From Candidatus Omnitrophota bacterium (GTDB lineage Bacteria > Omnitrophota > Koll11 > Gygaellales > Profunditerraquicolaceae), in contig JALOQI010000023.1 in assembly GCA_025453435.1 (NCBI GenBank), positions 1-7,429 of the forward strand: 7,429 bases of DNA, read 5' to 3'. Below, in pieces: positions 6,442 through 7,429 of the stretch; the stretch's first letter is position 1; each line of letters begins with the position of its first letter. A program made the position numbers and the translations under genes. The notes under the pieces were generated by a model. The model did no database searches, was not told where the DNA came from, and saw nothing but the letters and a program-made list of their open reading frames with translations.

Positions 6442-6448
6442 CCTCCCG
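6442..6448 (-). promoter_or_regulatory. Ribosome binding site deciding the start at 6437
   Basis: On the - strand GGGAGGA lies four bases before the ATG at 6437-6435. It selects this start, which begins exactly at a signal peptide, over the in-frame ATG 60 bases upstream. Confidence 0.8.
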
Positions 6449-6467
6449 GTAAGTATCTTCCACCTAA

Positions 6468-6497
6468 AGTATAGCACATAACCTGTTGAAATACCAA
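6468..6497 (-). promoter_or_regulatory. Sigma70-type promoter with extended -10
   Basis: On the - strand TTGGTA (6497-6492, 4 of 6 matches to TTGACA) and TATACT (6473-6468, 5 of 6 to TATAAT) are separated by 18 bases. TG precedes the -10 by one base, as in an extended -10. Transcription would begin near 6461, giving a leader of about 24 bases that includes the ribosome binding site. The gene from 6437 therefore probably has its own transcript, separate from the pair upstream on the same strand. Confidence 0.65.
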
Positions 6498-6500
6498 TAA

Positions 6501-6526
6501 GTTAGGCAGAATGGCCCATTTCTAAC
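6501..6526. repeat. Imperfect inverted repeat just upstream of the promoter
   Basis: GTTAG (6501-6505) pairs with CTAAC (6522-6526), and inside it AATG (6510-6513) pairs with CATT (6517-6520) around a GCC loop, with an uneven bulge (four bases against one). It lies immediately upstream of the -35 box of the - strand promoter. It could be an operator-like dyad or a weak 3' structure for the preceding - strand gene. No T-run follows on either strand, so it is not a typical intrinsic terminator. Confidence 0.35.
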
Positions 6527-6530
6527 CGGC

Positions 6531-6539
6531 TGTGGATAA
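6531..6539 (-). promoter_or_regulatory. Single consensus DnaA box (TTATCCACA)
   Basis: The - strand reads TTATCCACA, an exact match to the E. coli DnaA-box consensus, in the gap between two - strand genes. I found no second box nearby, so this is not evidence of an origin. A 9-mer match in a window of this size may be chance. Confidence 0.3.
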
Positions 6540-6558
6540 ATAAGATAGCAAAAAAGGG

Positions 6559-6912
6559 TTAATCGCAGAATGGAATAGAGAGGAATTCTTTAAAAAACTT
6601 GCCCGCATAAGTGACGGTATTTACAACTCCGTCTATTGCGGCTTTTGTTTCAACAGCAGGGGCGCTGATTATAGCGTAGAGCTTGTGGCGCAGCTGGGCG
6701 CGTTTTTCTTCTTTTTCGCGCTCGTGAACCTCATATGTATACATTTCTTTTATCGCCTTTGGGCCGCTTATAAAAACAGCCTTTACAGGCGCAGCAACCA
6801 TATTAGCCAGAGCCCGCGACATATTCACGGCATGATGTTCTGTAGTATAGGCAAAACTTGCGGTAGAGGCATACAGAAATATCGCTGAAAATAATACTGT
6901 TCTTTTAATCAT
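6559..6912 (-). CDS. Small secreted protein of unknown function, possibly distantly TIGR04073-like
   Basis: The protein has 117 residues. Residues 1-21 (MIKRTVLFSAIFLYASTASFA) are a Sec signal peptide with likely cleavage before YTTEHH. The mature part is predicted largely helical: SRALANMVAAPVKAVF, then a very charged segment at about 61-77 (VHEREKEEKRAQLRHK), then DGVVNTVTYAGKFFKEFLSIPF. The pattern of an R-L-N-x-x-x-x-P block, a Gly-containing middle and an end in -PF loosely recalls the small exported TIGR04073 family. I cannot confirm that and give no function. The ATG overlaps the phosphatase stop by eight bases, so the two genes are probably co-transcribed and coupled; only a weak GGGAA-type ribosome binding site precedes it. 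One cysteine sits next to the last residue. No convincing terminator hairpin follows, only a T6 run. Confidence 0.75.
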   Translation of the reverse strand: MIKRTVLFSAIFLYASTASFAYTTEHHAVNMSRALANMVAAPVKAVFISGPKAIKEMYTYEVHEREKEEKRAQLRHKLYAIISAPAVETKAAIDGVVNTVTYAGKFFKEFLSIPFCD

Positions 6913-7429
6913 TGCGCATTAATTCCCGGGCTGTCCGAAAATACAGCTCTTTATCCTTAAGCTGGTGGACGAACATCTTCAAAGGGGCTTCATCTCCGTG
7001 GTAAGGCCAGTATCCTATAACCCTCGCCTCGTGGTATGCGTCCTTAATAGTCCAATTGTCCACGACCACGCGGTAAAGCGCGACCATCGTGCCTGTGCGG
7101 TCGCGGCCGTCTTCGCAGTGCACGAATACCGGCTGGTTGGACTTATCCAGGACTATTTTAAGAAAAGAAATGGCCTGTTCGTCAGATGGCTTAGAATAAA
7201 GATCTATAGGCATATGATGCACTATTACTCCGTTATCCATTGCCCAGGATACATCCTTGCTGACAAGCTTCTCGTTCTGGCAAAGATTGAGGATGGATTT
7301 AATGCCCATCTTCTTCAGAATCTCATAACCTTCGGGTTTGGCAGGGCCGCCTCGATAAAGATCAGGCGTGACTTTCGCAAAAGCCGGTATATCCCTGAAA
7401 GGATCCTTCATATAGCTCAAATACGCGCA
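6905..7429 (-). CDS. Dual-specificity/tyrosine phosphatase-like protein, 5' end beyond window, possible lipoprotein
   Basis: It is a cysteine-based protein phosphatase of the small dual-specificity type. The P-loop HCEDGRDRTG matches HCxxGxxR, with the nucleophilic Cys codon at 7117-7115 and the Arg at 7099-7097. D73 in MPIDLYSKPSDEQ (numbered from the TTG at 7420) is a candidate general acid. The N-terminal segment AFAKVTPDLYRGGPAKPEGYEILKKMGIKSILNL is the usual opening of bacterial members (LYR-GGP/GQP, then the IKSILNL strand). The frame stays open to the window edge, where it reads Cys-Ala-Tyr-Leu-Ser-Tyr-Met-Lys. The ATG at 7411 and TTG at 7420 lack a ribosome binding site, so the true start is probably outside. 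A Cys just before the mature domain would fit a lipobox cysteine and an envelope location, but the upstream residues cannot be seen. It overlaps the downstream secreted-protein gene by eight bases. Confidence 0.85.
   Translation of the reverse strand, partial: CAYLSYMKDPFRDIPAFAKVTPDLYRGGPAKPEGYEILKKMGIKSILNLCQNEKLVSKDVSWAMDNGVIVHHMPIDLYSKPSDEQAISFLKIVLDKSNQPVFVHCEDGRDRTGTMVALYRVVVDNWTIKDAYHEARVIGYWPYHGDEAPLKMFVHQLKDKELYFRTARELMRND

Noticed and set aside
6438..6497. Longer N-terminus of the orphan secreted protein from the ATG at 6497
   Set aside because: The promoter boxes lie inside this stretch, and the ribosome binding site and signal peptide both point to 6437.
6531..6539. Replication origin
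   Set aside because: Only one DnaA box, no cluster, no flanking dnaA/dnaN/parAB genes.
6550..6555. T6 run (- strand) after the small secreted gene as an intrinsic terminator
   Set aside because: No GC-rich hairpin precedes the run.

Overview
The window looks like a chromosomal piece of a diderm (Gram-negative-type) bacterium. It is densely packed, has intermediate GC and makes free use of ATA isoleucine codons. Evidence for a diderm is a DUF610/YibQ-type periplasmic polysaccharide deacetylase, several Sec signal peptides and a possible lipoprotein. The mix of genes (bactofilin, S41 protease, YibQ, small secreted orphans) would fit an uncultivated lineage such as Omnitrophota or a neighbouring phylum. 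That is only an impression; no rRNA or other strong taxonomic marker is present.

Positions 1-5936 (+ strand) hold one tight operon of eight genes, entered in the middle of the first. They are gatB (5' end cut off), an S41 C-terminal processing protease, a YibQ-type divergent polysaccharide deacetylase, tsaD, an MgtC/SapB-family membrane protein, a bactofilin fused to an excisionase-type helix-turn-helix (HTH), a short HTH protein with a C-terminal membrane anchor, and a DgkA/UdpK-type lipid kinase. Neighbours overlap by 8, 4, 4 and 1 bases or are separated by 1, 7 and 14 bases, so co-transcription and translational coupling are very likely. The operon joins translation fidelity (GatB, TsaD) to the cell envelope (protease, deacetylase, bactofilin, lipid kinase).

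Positions 5937-7429 hold three genes on the - strand, convergent with the operon. From the right edge these are a cysteine-based dual-specificity-type phosphatase (5' end cut off, possibly a lipoprotein), a small secreted protein overlapping it by 8 bases, and a separate small secreted protein with its own recognisable promoter and a terminator-like hairpin just after dgkA. There is no gene-free stretch over 300 bases; the two intergenic gaps are about 51 and 121 bases.

The most unusual part is 4707-5520. A bactofilin carries a DNA-binding-type HTH at its C-terminus, and the next gene encodes a second HTH of the same type on a membrane-anchored polypeptide. This suggests a module linking cytoskeleton, membrane and possibly DNA. 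The kinase that follows has His where the family has a metal-binding Glu. No mobile element, CRISPR array, tRNA or rRNA was seen.
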